Shown in pieces: positions 52,811 through 61,079 of a stretch of DNA of 64,000 nt. The translations under genes and the position numbers were made by a program. The notes under the pieces are model-generated. The model had not been told where the DNA came from, made no database searches, and saw only the letters and a program-made list of their open reading frames with translations. Source of the DNA: Amorphus sp040750475 (GTDB lineage: Bacteria; Pseudomonadota; Alphaproteobacteria; Rhizobiales; Amorphaceae); NCBI RefSeq assembly GCF_040750475.1, contig NZ_JABJVY010000023.1, positions 1 to 64,000 of the forward strand, given 5' to 3'. How positions within the stretch are numbered: the first letter of the stretch is position 1; every line of letters begins with the position of its first letter.

Positions 52811-53452
52811 TCATCGCTCTCTGTCCGGAACGGTGCGCAAGGGGACGAACAGCCTCTGCGAGGCCAGAGCCTCCGAAGACGCGCGACCGTCCGTCACCGT
52901 CGCGTGCAGAGGGAAGAAGAGACGCCGATCCGGTTCCGCGATGCCGTCGACCTTGGTTGCCAGGCGTGACGGATCGAGCCGCGCGAGGTAGGCACGGGTC
53001 TCGCGCGGCAGCGACCGCCCGTCGGTCAGGTGCTCCTGGTATCGCCTGGGTCCGGCGTTGTAGGCGGAGAACAGGCCGGGGAATCCAAAGCGTTCGTACA
53101 GGGCGCGGAGGTAGGCGGTCCCGGCCAGAATGTTGTCGCGTGGGTCGTGCGGATCGCCACCAAGACCATGTCGCCGGCGCATCTCGTCGTAGGTGTCAGG
53201 CATCACCTGCATGAGGCCCATGGCACCGGCGGATGAAGTGATCGGACGGCCGTCGAGCATGGTTCGCCCGGCGCTTTCGGCCTGGATGACCGCGCGTATC
53301 CAGAGTGCCGGGACGGCGAACCGGGCGGAGGCCTCGGCAATGAAGGGCTGCCAGCGGTCGAGCCGCTGCTTGATGGCGGCCGGTTCGGTGACGGCGGAGG
53401 ACGGGCACGCCAGGGTCGCGACGGCAACCATGCCCAGCACCTGGACGGTCAT
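52811..53452 (-). CDS. VirB1-like lytic transglycosylase
   Basis: A 213-residue exported enzyme: signal peptide MTVQVLGMVAVATLACPSSA, then an SLT domain with VPALWIRAVIQAESAGRTM (catalytic Glu), SSAGAMGLMQVMPDTYDEM, NILAGTAYLRALYERFG and FSAYNAGP. It opens the peptidoglycan for the mating channel. ATG at 53452 overlaps the traF stop (ATGA). A longer reading frame upstream is a shadow of traF. Confidence 0.9.
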   Translation of the reverse strand: MTVQVLGMVAVATLACPSSAVTEPAAIKQRLDRWQPFIAEASARFAVPALWIRAVIQAESAGRTMLDGRPITSSAGAMGLMQVMPDTYDEMRRRHGLGGDPHDPRDNILAGTAYLRALYERFGFPGLFSAYNAGPRRYQEHLTDGRSLPRETRAYLARLDPSRLATKVDGIAEPDRRLFFPLHATVTDGRASSEALASQRLFVPLRTVPDRER

Positions 53453-54012
53453 ACGGTCCATAGCGGCACGAGCCTCCCAATGATCGTGGCGCACCGCACC
53501 GGCCCGAAATACCGGCTGTCGAACGAGCCGGAGACATCTGCCATCAGCAGGAACAGCTCGTCGGCGGCGAGCGTGCGACAGCCGATCCAGCGCGGCAGCA
53601 CACGGCCGAAGGAGTCGCGATTGCGACGCGTGGCGACATACGTGCCGTTGACGAAGACGGCATCGCCGACGGCGCAGACGACATCGTCCGCAATCGCCAC
53701 TAGACGCTTCACCAACGGCACGCCGGCGGGCAGATAACCACGGTCGGCCGCGAGCCGGCGGGCGTCGGGCGGCAAGGTGGCGAGCACCAGATCGCCGCGT
53801 GCCGGAGCCGTGCGGCTGACCCAGTAGAGCCCCACGGGCGCGCTCGCGCTGGTGTTCCAAACGAGACGCGGCGCCGGCTCGACGAGTGTTGCGAAGCCGA
53901 TCGCCGCGAGCCCGATGCTCGCGAGGGCGAGCGGGACGCGCGGGCGGCGACGCCCGCGCCGGCGCCGCGTCGGCCGCAGAGCGCCGGACAACAGGAGCCG
54001 ATCCTCACGCAT
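53449..54012 (-). CDS. traF: TraF-type S26 signal peptidase
   Basis: A 187-residue membrane peptidase: a basic start, hydrophobic segment (PLALASIGLAAIGFATLV), NTSASAPVGLYWVSRT with the catalytic serine, PLVKRLVAIADDVVCAVGDAVFVNGTYVA with the lysine, and FLLMADVSGSFDSRYFGPV. TraF matures the TrbC pilin. Its ATG overlaps the stop of the rdfS-like gene. Confidence 0.92.
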   Translation of the reverse strand: MREDRLLLSGALRPTRRRRGRRRPRVPLALASIGLAAIGFATLVEPAPRLVWNTSASAPVGLYWVSRTAPARGDLVLATLPPDARRLAADRGYLPAGVPLVKRLVAIADDVVCAVGDAVFVNGTYVATRRNRDSFGRVLPRWIGCRTLAADELFLLMADVSGSFDSRYFGPVRCATIIGRLVPLWTV

Positions 54013-54235
54013 CGGAGGTCGAGCCCTTGGCCCGGGAGTCCGACCACGCGTCGAGGTCGTCGATGTGGTAGCGGACGTAGCGGCCGTGCTTGCGGTACTT
54101 CGGCCCGCCACCGGTCACGCGCATCTTCTCGAGCGTGCGGCCCGACAGGCCCACGTAGTGGGCGGCCTGGGCGGTATTGAGGAAGGGGCTGCCTTTCTTC
54201 GCGCGGGCGGCGCGTTCGTGTTCGTCGTCGCTCAT
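54005..54235 (-). CDS. rdfS: RdfS-like excisionase (HTH)
   Basis: A 76-residue winged-helix protein: PFLNTAQAAHYVGLSGRTLEKMRVTGGGPKYRKHGRYVRYHIDDLDAWSDSR, the AlpA/excisionase-like helix-turn-helix. Heading a traF-transglycosylase-rlxS operon, it matches RdfS of ICEMlSym-type elements, which directs excision with the integrase. ATG at 54235 with GAGGTG upstream is preferred over a GTG at 54244. In that family FseA activates its promoter. Confidence 0.8.
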   Translation of the reverse strand: MSDDEHERAARAKKGSPFLNTAQAAHYVGLSGRTLEKMRVTGGGPKYRKHGRYVRYHIDDLDAWSDSRAKGSTSDA

Positions 54236-54259
54236 CGTCGTCACCTCGGCGTCCGGAGC

Positions 54260-54280
54260 GCGCGACCGGCGAGGTCGCGC
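54260..54280. promoter_or_regulatory. Inverted repeat before rdfS
   Basis: GCGCGACC and GGTCGCGC form a perfect 8-bp inverted repeat with a 5-base loop, 25 to 45 bases upstream of the rdfS ATG. It is well placed to be an operator or an mRNA hairpin controlling excision. Confidence 0.45.
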
Positions 54281-54371
54281 CGATGACGGCGAGGATGGGC
54301 GCGCGAAGGGGCGGGCCGGGACCGGCGAAAACGGCCGCTCGGGAATTCGCCCCCTTCCGGGACAGGCGAAA

Positions 54372-54399
54372 GGCCCCGCGCCCGGAGGGGCGCGGGGCC
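54372..54399 (-). terminator. Terminator of the DUF736 gene at 54413
   Basis: A perfect 12-bp GC stem (GGCCCCGCGCCC and complement) around GGAG, followed by TTTCG on the minus strand, 13 bases after the stop codon. Confidence 0.8.
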
Positions 54400-54412
54400 G
54401 AGGCGGCGGCCG

Positions 54413-54745
54413 TCAATCGACCGGGTTCCAGATGATCGCGAAGGTGTCGGGATCGTCCTGCCCGGCGGCGCGGCCGAGGTTGGCGTAGAGCTTGCGCGGC
54501 CCGAACTCCGGTGCGGCCAGGCTCAGCGAGACATAGCTGTTGCCCGAGTTCTGGCCCACCCGCTTCCAGCCGGCGCCGAGCTCAACCCGGTCGCGGTCAT
54601 CGGTGAAGACCCGAAAGTCGGGCTGGTTGTCGGCATCCTTGTCGCGGTTCGGCAGGAGCACGACGCTGCGCCGGATGCTGAGGGTGTTGATGAAGCCCTT
54701 GTAGGACCCGTCCGACTGGCGGTTGACGTATCCGATGGCTGCCAT
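54413..54745 (-). CDS. DUF736 family protein (second copy)
   Basis: A 110-residue DUF736 protein (MAAIGYVNRQSDGSYKGFINTLSIRRSVVLLPNRDKDADNQPDFRVF, ELGAGWKR). It is only distantly like the copy at 35063. It is a single-gene unit with its own terminator and a long leader containing a 33-bp repeat shared with the ardC leader. In similar elements DUF736 is highly expressed; its role is unknown. Confidence 0.87.
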   Translation of the reverse strand: MAAIGYVNRQSDGSYKGFINTLSIRRSVVLLPNRDKDADNQPDFRVFTDDRDRVELGAGWKRVGQNSGNSYVSLSLAAPEFGPRKLYANLGRAAGQDDPDTFAIIWNPVD

Positions 54746-55362
54746 TGTTCGATCCTCCTTCGATCGTGCAGGGCGCCCATCGCCCTGCTTACGGCGGACC
54801 GTCCATGGCGGGCCCCGGACCGGCGCACCCGAAGGGCCGGAGCGCCAGCGGAGGACCGGCGGCGGCGGCTATTTTGGAGCGCAGCGGGCGCGAGGAAGCC
54901 CGCCGGAGCATCGCGTAGGCGGGCGGGGAAAATAGTCGCCGGAGCCGGTTTCGCCGGAACGGGGAGCGCCATAGGTCCACAAGCCGGAGCAGGCGCATGG
55001 GCGCTTGCAACGATGGAGGATCACGACCGAAGGCAGCCGGTTCGATCAATCTCGGGCTCGGGACGGGCGACGAGGGCTATCGCAAACCCGCTCCACCTCG
55101 GCGTTTGCTAGCCAACAGCTACAACCGCCCGGCATAGCCCGGGGAATATCGATCCGCGAACTTTGCTGCGGGAAAAGGCGTCCGATACGCGGAGTGGATG
55201 GCTGGCATCGCGTCCGGCGGACCTCGCCGGAGCCTTGGTTTCAAGAACCGGCAACACAGCTTTGACCCGATCTCCGGTGCAGAGTATGGAGCTAAGCACT
55301 GGGCCAATTCCTGGTAATGAACGGTGCGCTGCGACCTGACGGCGCGCCCTACGACTGCGCCG
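54746..55362. other. 617-bp region without a gene
   Basis: It carries the leader of DUF736, the 33-bp repeat at 54825-54857 and further GC-rich inverted repeats (for example GCCCGCCGGAGC and GGCGGGCGGGG around 54897-54928). The open frames have no family features. It separates the ICE backbone from the HEPN cargo operon. Confidence 0.5.
54825..54857 (-). repeat. 33-bp leader repeat (copy of 60473-60505)
   Basis: Thirty of 33 bases match 60473-60505; both contain GGGCCGG and CGCCAG and lie 80-95 bases upstream of a minus-strand ICE gene (DUF736 and ardC). A shared regulatory leader is likely. Confidence 0.65.
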
Positions 55363-56028
55363 TCATCCAATGTTGCGTCTATTCCAAGGATACCGGCGCG
55401 GCTCAAATGAATTTCTAAGGTAGAGGGAAACAAAATTGTCCGACTCGATTGCGGTACGGGATATTTGAGGAATGTACTCGTCTCGCAGCCTATTAATCGT
55501 CACGTAGCCCGCATCTTTACCACGGTGCGCAATATCACCCCTCGCAGATACAAAGTCGTTCACTGCGTCGGGGCCGACGGACCAATTATCCGAGAGATCG
55601 GCAAGCCCGATCAGCTTAAGAAACATGGCGTCAATATTGTGTCGCTTCGGCGTGTTCAGTGCAGAGACATGCTCTCGGGCAATCTCCAGATATAGCGTCT
55701 GCCAGCCGTCTCCTGACATGGCCAACGGTTTGAAGTGGTGTTTCGACGCACGAACATAGTCCGAAATCGTGTGCTTGACGGGTTCAGGAAGAACGTCCGG
55801 ATCGGCACAGCGTGCAATGCATATTTCGACAGCTTCAATGAGAAGTTCCTCAAGATAGAGCTCCCAAGCGGCACATAGCAGAAGCACGCCGCCACGGGTA
55901 ATATGACCGAGGCCACGTCGACCTGGGCCATCGTCATTGAGCTGGCCGTGGCTCTCTACCATCCGACTTACATCGACCAACATATTGGATTCAAACTTCG
56001 TGAAAGCTCCTGAAGGCATTGAGTCCAT
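55363..56028 (-). CDS. HEPN-domain protein (RiboL-PSP-like)
   Basis: A 221-residue helical protein with the HEPN RNase motif R-x4-H in SARGDIAHRG near residue 170, preceded by SDNWSVGPDAVNDFV and a LLLCAAWELYLEELLIEAVEI helix, the pattern of RiboL-PSP-HEPN proteins. HEPN domains cleave RNA and are common in toxin and anti-phage systems. The ATG at 56028 is more plausible than the TTG at 56076. Coupled by a 67-base gap to the unknown gene upstream. DNA here is AT-richer than the backbone. Confidence 0.72.
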   Translation of the reverse strand: MDSMPSGAFTKFESNMLVDVSRMVESHGQLNDDGPGRRGLGHITRGGVLLLCAAWELYLEELLIEAVEICIARCADPDVLPEPVKHTISDYVRASKHHFKPLAMSGDGWQTLYLEIAREHVSALNTPKRHNIDAMFLKLIGLADLSDNWSVGPDAVNDFVSARGDIAHRGKDAGYVTINRLRDEYIPQISRTAIESDNFVSLYLRNSFEPRRYPWNRRNIG

Positions 56029-56095
56029 CCCATCTAAATGGATCGCGCGATCGGCCCGCCAGCATTGCCGGGGCAACAGTTTAGCGATGTCAAAA

Positions 56096-56917
56096 TCAGC
56101 TCGTGAAGCGTCTCAGTAATAAACGTGCCACGATCAATACGATATGGAGGCGGAACGTCGAGTCTTCTTCGTCCGAGAGGCCCGGGTGGCTTCCTTCGGG
56201 ATGCAATCGATTAAATAATCCGTTGAAGAACCCGGCCCTTTGATCATCCCGCCACTCGTTCAATGCGACGCTTAAGAACGGTGGATCGAGATGCGCGAGT
56301 AATGCGCGGCGGCCGTGGCCGCCCGAGGTTGTTGCGGCTCTCTCAGGTGCCAACCGCTCCGCGATCTCGTCCAGCAGGCCTTCGAGGAAGCTCCGCATCT
56401 GGCTATTCGCCGATGCCCATTCGCCCCGGCCATGTGCATTGATCGCCTGTCGCAAATGTCCGAGAGGTACGGTGAAGCCATAATGCTCTAGCAGGGTGTG
56501 GACTTCGTCGTTTGCCTCTGGAACCTCCGCGACGGTCGGCAGCATGCGACGAAGGTGCAGCGTCCAGTCCTCGTCGTTTTCTTCAAGGACAAATCCATCA
56601 CGCTCCAAGCCGCTACAAAACGACTGCCAGTCAGTGCCATGCCACGCACCAGGCGCAACGGTGATGGCCATCCGAACAATCGCCTCCGAGAGACTCATAC
56701 TCCCCTCGGCACTCTCGACTACCTGCGACTCTCCAGAAAGCGCGATGCGTACTAGCTCATTCGCCTTTACCTGCTTGGATACCCCGGTGCCGGAGGTAAT
56801 TTGGCCTTCTAAACCGAACTGAAGCATTAGATTATCGAATTCACTGTGCGTGAAGCTTGTCAGCAGATTGGCGCCAGCGATAATCGTAGGGCGGGTGAAC
56901 GGACTGTCATTTGGCAT
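56096..56917 (-). CDS. Unknown protein, possibly abortive-infection partner
   Basis: A 273-residue protein. The C-terminal half is helical with RQAINAHGRGEWASANSQMRSFLEGLLDEIAERLAPE and RLHPEGSHPGLSDEEDSTFRLHIVLIVARLLLRRF, which recalls the C-terminal HEPN-like domains of some abortive-infection proteins. The N-terminal half (FTHSEFDNLMLQFGLEGQI, ALSGESQVVESAEGSMSLSEAIVRMAI) is not recognised. It lies directly upstream of the HEPN gene on the same strand, so the two probably form one defence or toxin-antitoxin unit. Confidence 0.55.
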   Translation of the reverse strand: MPNDSPFTRPTIIAGANLLTSFTHSEFDNLMLQFGLEGQITSGTGVSKQVKANELVRIALSGESQVVESAEGSMSLSEAIVRMAITVAPGAWHGTDWQSFCSGLERDGFVLEENDEDWTLHLRRMLPTVAEVPEANDEVHTLLEHYGFTVPLGHLRQAINAHGRGEWASANSQMRSFLEGLLDEIAERLAPERAATTSGGHGRRALLAHLDPPFLSVALNEWRDDQRAGFFNGLFNRLHPEGSHPGLSDEEDSTFRLHIVLIVARLLLRRFTS

Positions 56918-56991
56918 CTTGGCATAGACTCATCAAAGCCGACCCGATGAGACAAGAGAATACACTATGCTTGGCCAGGATTGGGATGAGA

Positions 56992-57021
56992 GCGGGCGGC
57001 GGCTAGCAGGCCGCCGCCCGC
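56992..57021 (-). terminator. Terminator of the ParB-like gene
   Basis: A perfect 12-bp stem GCGGGCGGCGGC and its complement with a 6-base loop, six bases past the ParB-like stop codon. The T-run after it is weak. Confidence 0.7.
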
Positions 57022-57027
57022 GACGGG

Positions 57028-58767
57028 TCATTCGCCATCGAAAAGGTTCTGCACCCGCGCCCATTCGTCGGCGGTGCCGAGCGTGCCGCTGCCGGTGCAG
57101 GGACGCACCGGGAAAGCCAGCCAGCCGGGCAGCCAGCCCTCGACCTTGACGCGGCCGTTCGCGCCGTCGAGGCAGTCACGGATGATCTTCTTCTGCGTCT
57201 TCGCCTTCTCCGCGACGTTGGCGTCGGCACACCGCTTGCCCGCGACCTCGGCCAGCATGGCGTTGAGCACGGCCTTGTCGCGGATCATGTCGAAGAAGGC
57301 GTCGTCGGGCTGCCAGTGCTGCCCCGCGTCCACTGCCAGATGGTTGCCGACCGCCTCGACCACGGCGCTGCCCGCCTCCAAGGTCTCGGCCATGACGCAG
57401 GCGGCAATGCGCAGCACGTCCTCGTCCGACAGCGTCAATAACTTGGCGAACACGACCGCCGTGGGATAGGCGTCGTAACCCGGCTGTGTGACGGAACGGT
57501 GGTAGTCGGGCCGGTCCAGCAGGGCCAGCACCGCCTGCCGCTCGGCGTCGAAGGCCTGCTGCGCCGGGCTGTTCGTCACGCTCTCGGCGATGGCGTCGCT
57601 GCGCGCCTGCTGCGGCTCGGGCTTCACCTGCCAGTGCCCCGACGACGCGACGGCGTGCGCCACCATGAGCCGCAACGCCGTGCCCGGATGGGCGACGAGC
57701 GCGAGGCGCACCACGGCTTGGCGGTGCAGGTCGAGGTAGTTCTGCATCGCCTTGGTGACCTCGGGCCGCGCGACGGTGGCGGCCTCGATCGCTTCGCCGT
57801 CCGCGTCGGTCGACGCGGCCCTCTTCGCCGCGCAGCGCGCCTCCTTGCGGGAAAGCCAGCCCTCGTGGATTTCGACCTCGCCCCGGTGCGTGACGGCGAT
57901 GAACACCTTGCCGCCCTTCTTCTTCGGGGTCTTCTCGTGCTCCCACGTGTGGAAGTGCTGGCCAGGCTCCAGCACCACGACCTCGGTCCATCCGGCTTCC
58001 AGAAGCGCGTCCCGCTTCGCCGCGATGGCCTCGTTCTGCTTCTGCCAGAACAGGTCGGCGTCGGCGAAGTAGGCGTCCTCGCCGAACAGGTCGGCGACGA
58101 TCTGGCCGGGATAGTCCTCAACCGGGAACAGCGCGACGGACGTGGGGATCGACTGGCCGCCAAACAGCCACTGCTTCAACTGGAAGCCGCGCGGCGCGTA
58201 CTGCTCCGGATCGGCGAAGAGCGCGAGCCAGTCCTTCTGCTGCGCCTTCGAGGCCAGGGTGAGATGGCGCACCGTCTCGGCGTCGATCTGGCCCTTGCGG
58301 TAGGCCGCCCTGATCCTCGGCATCAGGTTGCCGAGGGCGAGGCGGCGCTTCACCATGATCTCGGTGATGCCGAAGGTTTCGGCGATCTCGGCCACCGACT
58401 TCCCTTCCCTCGTGAGCCGTACGAAGGTCTCGTACTGGCTCATCTCGTCGGGATCGAGCCGGGCCGCGTTCTCGATCAGCGAGGCTTCGAGCGCCCCCGC
58501 GTCATCGCCCGGCTCCATCACGGCGCAGGGCACGGGCTCGACCTCGCCGCCTTCCTCGGCGACCGCCTTGGCGGCGAAGTAGCGCCGACGCCCGGCGACG
58601 ATCTCGAAGCGCTCATCCTCGCCGTTGGGCCGCACCAGCAGCGGCTGCAGGATGCCGCGCGCCCGGACGCTCGGCAGGATGTCGGAGACGTCCGGCTCGC
58701 GCTTGGCGTTCCGCATGTTGAACGCGGAGACGTCCAGCTTGTCGAGGGGGATGTGTTGCAGTTGCAT
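57028..58767 (-). CDS. ParB/Spo0J-family protein
   Basis: A 579-residue ParB-like protein. The N-terminal ParB domain has PLDKLDVSAFNMRNAKREPDVSDILPSVRARGILQPLLVRP, FEIVAGRRRYFAAKAV and ENAARLDPDEMSQYE; a helix-turn-helix follows (KSVAEIAETFGITEIMVKRRLALGNLMPRIRAAYRKGQI). The long C-terminal region is specific to mobile elements. Homologues on ICEs and plasmids of this family are thought to aid stable inheritance or to act as regulators or nucleases. ATG at 58767 is placed where the conserved domain begins. Part of a ParB-DUF2958-small-ArdC run. Confidence 0.88.
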   Translation of the reverse strand: MQLQHIPLDKLDVSAFNMRNAKREPDVSDILPSVRARGILQPLLVRPNGEDERFEIVAGRRRYFAAKAVAEEGGEVEPVPCAVMEPGDDAGALEASLIENAARLDPDEMSQYETFVRLTREGKSVAEIAETFGITEIMVKRRLALGNLMPRIRAAYRKGQIDAETVRHLTLASKAQQKDWLALFADPEQYAPRGFQLKQWLFGGQSIPTSVALFPVEDYPGQIVADLFGEDAYFADADLFWQKQNEAIAAKRDALLEAGWTEVVVLEPGQHFHTWEHEKTPKKKGGKVFIAVTHRGEVEIHEGWLSRKEARCAAKRAASTDADGEAIEAATVARPEVTKAMQNYLDLHRQAVVRLALVAHPGTALRLMVAHAVASSGHWQVKPEPQQARSDAIAESVTNSPAQQAFDAERQAVLALLDRPDYHRSVTQPGYDAYPTAVVFAKLLTLSDEDVLRIAACVMAETLEAGSAVVEAVGNHLAVDAGQHWQPDDAFFDMIRDKAVLNAMLAEVAGKRCADANVAEKAKTQKKIIRDCLDGANGRVKVEGWLPGWLAFPVRPCTGSGTLGTADEWARVQNLFDGE

Positions 58768-58796
58768 GGTCACTCTCCTTGGGCCTTGGGTTCGAC

Positions 58797-58830
58797 GGCC
58801 CCGCCGGAAGCCCAAGCCACGGGCGGGGCC
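58797..58830 (-). terminator. Hairpin between DUF2958 and ParB-like genes
   Basis: GGCCCCGCC and GGCGGGGCC form a 9-bp stem with a 16-base loop in the 72-base gap after DUF2958. It may attenuate readthrough into the ParB-like gene. Confidence 0.45.
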
Positions 58831-58839
58831 GTGCGCCGC

Positions 58840-59262
58840 CTATCGGCGCGTCGGCCCCGCCTTTTCGGGCGGAAGTTCGGGGTTTCGGGTGCGGAGCGCG
58901 GTGGCAGCCTGCGCGAGCACGCGCTCGGCCTCGGTGACGCGGCCCGCGATCTGCGCCGCCTCGGCGTACACGGAGAGCGAGAAGCGGGCGGCGAAATGGA
59001 GGTCGCGCTCGATGCCGAGGCCGAGCGGTCCCTTGACGCTCTCAAGCTCGGCAAGGCTGACATAGCCAAGCTCGGGACAGCCGAAGCCGAGGTCGCAGAG
59101 CCCGAACAGGATGTCGCGCTCGTCCGGCATCATCTCGGTGATCAGCCACGTGGCCGCGCCGGTCGGGTCGAACAGCTTGACCACGGGTACGTGGTCGGTC
59201 TCGCGCTCGGCGGCGCCGTTGGCGAGAAGGCGCTGGCGGATGTCGTCGGGGATCAGGATCAT
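58840..59262 (-). CDS. DUF2958 family protein
   Basis: A 140-residue protein: MILIPDDIRQRLLANGAAERETDHVPVVKLFDPTGAATWLITEMMPDERDILFGLCDLGFGCPELGYVSL is the DUF2958 signature. Such proteins accompany ArdC and ParB-like genes in alphaproteobacterial mobile elements; function unknown. Start at M matching the family, 13 bases from the small gene upstream. Confidence 0.88.
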   Translation of the reverse strand: MILIPDDIRQRLLANGAAERETDHVPVVKLFDPTGAATWLITEMMPDERDILFGLCDLGFGCPELGYVSLAELESVKGPLGLGIERDLHFAARFSLSVYAEAAQIAGRVTEAERVLAQAATALRTRNPELPPEKAGPTRR

Positions 59263-59275
59263 GGCGGGCTTCCGG

Positions 59276-59488
59276 TCAGAACAGGTCCAACTGATTGCGC
59301 GCGTTCTCGTCGAACAGGCCGATATCGAGCGGCTTCTGCGGCACGCGTGGGGTGAGCGGCGCGACCATCCGGGCCTCGATGCGCGCGCCGGCACTGATCG
59401 GCTGGACGCCGGGGACGAGGGTCTGCTCGCCCTCTTGTGTCGGCTCGCTGGCGAGCGGCTCGCGCGGGGGGATGGGGGGCGCGGTCAT
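59276..59488 (-). CDS. Small proline-rich protein between ardC and DUF2958
   Basis: A 70-residue protein (MTAPPIPPREPLASEP start, PLDIGLFDENARNQLDLF end) without a known domain. The C-terminal FDENARNQLDLF looks like a short interaction motif. Its ATG overlaps the ardC stop (ATGA), so it is translated with ardC. Confidence 0.55.
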   Translation of the reverse strand: MTAPPIPPREPLASEPTQEGEQTLVPGVQPISAGARIEARMVAPLTPRVPQKPLDIGLFDENARNQLDLF

Positions 59489-60378
59489 GTCACGGCCTCC
59501 GCGTCGCGGAAGGCCAGCAGGTAGTCGGCAGCCTTGGAGGCGAGGCTCGCGGCGCGGAAGATGGCGCGGTTGTCCTCGCGCAGGACCTCGAGCCACGACC
59601 CGATGTAGTCCGCGTGGCGCACGGTGGGGGTAATGCCGAGGCTGGCGCAGACGAACGCGCTCGCCATCTCGGCGACCAGTTCCTCGCGGGCGTAGGTCTT
59701 GCAGCCGAACGAGCCCGACAGGTCGCGGGCGAGCCGGGACGCGTGCCCCGTCCAGTGGCCGAGCTCGTGAAAGCAGGTCCGGTAATAGTTGATCTGCTCG
59801 AAGAAGGCGGGCTGCGGCGGCACCTGGATGTAGTCCGCGCTCGGCACGTAAAAGGCGCGCTCGCCGCCGATGCGGAAGTCCGCGCCGGTCGCGGCAATCA
59901 GCGCCTCGGCGTGCGGGACGGTCTCGCGCTCAGGCGGCGGCTCCGACCCGCCATGGACGCGCTCGGGCAGGTCGTCGCACTGCGCGACGTTGAACACGGT
60001 GAAGCGCTTGAGGAACGGCACCGCCTGCGGCTCGTCCCCCGTCTCCGTCGCGCGCTTCCGCTCGTCCTTGGGGATGAAGCGGTCGGCATAGACGACGGTG
60101 GTGCCGCGCTCGCCCTTGCGCACGTGCCCGCCAAGGCTGAGGGCCTGGCGGAAAGTCAGCCAATGCTGGGCGGGGTATCCCTTCTCGATGACCGCGCCCC
60201 ACAGGATCAGGATGTTGATCCCGGAATAGGTGCGATCCGTCGCCGCGTTCCGGGGCAGGCCGATCCCGGCCTTGGCCCTACCCCAGGGCTGGACCCACGG
60301 CACCCGGCCGGCCTCAAGCTCCGCAATGATCCGGTCAGTGACCTCCTGATAGACCGTCTCCCGCTTGCGCTCCGGCAT
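59485..60378 (-). CDS. ardC: ArdC-like antirestriction protein
   Basis: A 297-residue ArdC: the N-terminal ssDNA-binding domain has VTDRIIAELEAGRVPWVQPW, NAATDRTYSGINILILWG and QHWLTFRQALSLGGHVRKGERGTTVVYADRF; the C-terminal zincin carries FHELGHWTGH. It protects incoming single-stranded DNA from host restriction. GGAGG before the ATG at 60378 supports the start. A terminator hairpin stands 74 bases upstream. Confidence 0.92.
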   Translation of the reverse strand: MPERKRETVYQEVTDRIIAELEAGRVPWVQPWGRAKAGIGLPRNAATDRTYSGINILILWGAVIEKGYPAQHWLTFRQALSLGGHVRKGERGTTVVYADRFIPKDERKRATETGDEPQAVPFLKRFTVFNVAQCDDLPERVHGGSEPPPERETVPHAEALIAATGADFRIGGERAFYVPSADYIQVPPQPAFFEQINYYRTCFHELGHWTGHASRLARDLSGSFGCKTYAREELVAEMASAFVCASLGITPTVRHADYIGSWLEVLREDNRAIFRAASLASKAADYLLAFRDAEAVT

Positions 60379-60451
60379 GGCACACCTCCGCTCGCAAAAA
60401 CTCGCGCGCCTTTCCCCGGAAGCGGGGTGGGCGGCGAGATGCGACCGAAAA

Positions 60452-60472
60452 GGCCCGCCAAAGGGGCGGGCC
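60452..60472 (-). terminator. Terminator/attenuator upstream of ardC
   Basis: GGCCCGCC and GGCGGGCC form a perfect stem with a 5-base loop, followed by TTTTC on the minus strand. It stops transcription coming from the qseC side about 74 bases before ardC and could attenuate ardC. Confidence 0.75.
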
Positions 60473-60505
60473 GCACCCGGAGGGCCGGAACGCCAGTGGA
60501 GGACC
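60473..60505 (-). repeat. 33-bp leader repeat (copy of 54825-54857)
   Basis: Thirty of 33 bases match the copy before the DUF736 gene; see that entry. Confidence 0.65.
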
Positions 60506-60796
60506 CGGAGCGAAGCGGAGGGTTGCGGCACGTCGCGGCGGGCCTAGAAGGGAGCGCCGCCCACCCCGCGCCACCGGGAAAGGCAACAGAAACAAGCTCG
60601 CCGCCCGGAAGGGCGGCGGCCGCCGGGCAGCCCGCAGGGCTGCCTATCGCGCCAGGGATCGAAGCCCGAAGGGCCGAGACCGCGTCAGCGGGCTCGGTTC
60701 ACGAGAGCCCGGCGACCGGCCGCCAGGCCGGGCGGGCGCCCTAATCGGAGAACCAAGAGCCGAAATCGATGAACTCGGGGAGCGAGGAACAGCGCC
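60506..60796. other. Hairpin-rich region between ardC leader and qseC
   Basis: No gene. It holds several GC hairpins: CGCCGCCC/GGGCGGCG at 60599-60618 with a GGAA loop, GCAGCCC/GGGCTGC at 60627-60643, and others near 60706-60732. At least one probably terminates the minus-strand qseC transcript. Confidence 0.5.
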
Positions 60797-61033
60797 TCAG
60801 AGTTGAGGCTCTTTCGCGGATGTGGCGGGCCGGCGCAGGAGATCCGCTGCCTCCACGCCAAGACCCTGGGCGAGCCTGTCCACCACCTCGATGCTGGCGG
60901 CGTAAACGCTGCGCTCCAAGGCGCTGATATAGGTGCGGTCGATGTCCGCGCGGTCGGCGAGTTCTTCCTGCGACAGGCCCTGGGCCTGCCGGTATTTTCG
61001 CAAGTTGAGCGCCAGCACCTCTCGTATTTCCAT
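60797..61033 (-). CDS. qseC: QseC-like XRE repressor
   Basis: A 78-residue XRE-type DNA-binding protein: LNLRKYRQAQGLSQEELADRADIDRTYISALERSVYAASIEVVDRLAQGLGVEAADLL. It is transcribed divergently from a DUF2285 gene, the arrangement of qseC/qseM in ICEMlSym, where QseC represses qseM and its own promoter to set a bistable switch. The assignment is by arrangement and family. Confidence 0.82.
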   Translation of the reverse strand: MEIREVLALNLRKYRQAQGLSQEELADRADIDRTYISALERSVYAASIEVVDRLAQGLGVEAADLLRRPATSAKEPQL

Positions 61034-61056
61034 GGACGAGAGAGCACCGGCTTGTT

Positions 61057-61079
61057 GAGTATTTCACCACGGAGTATTT
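61057..61079. promoter_or_regulatory. Direct repeat GAGTATTT x2 in the qseC-qseM intergenic region
   Basis: GAGTATTT at 61057-61064 and 61072-61079, 15 bases apart, in the AT-rich core of the divergent promoter. Candidate QseC operator pair. Confidence 0.45.

Noticed and set aside
57499..59355. 618-residue plus-strand open frame
   Set aside because: Antisense of the ParB-like and DUF2958 genes; composition is Arg/Val/Gly-rich without domains.
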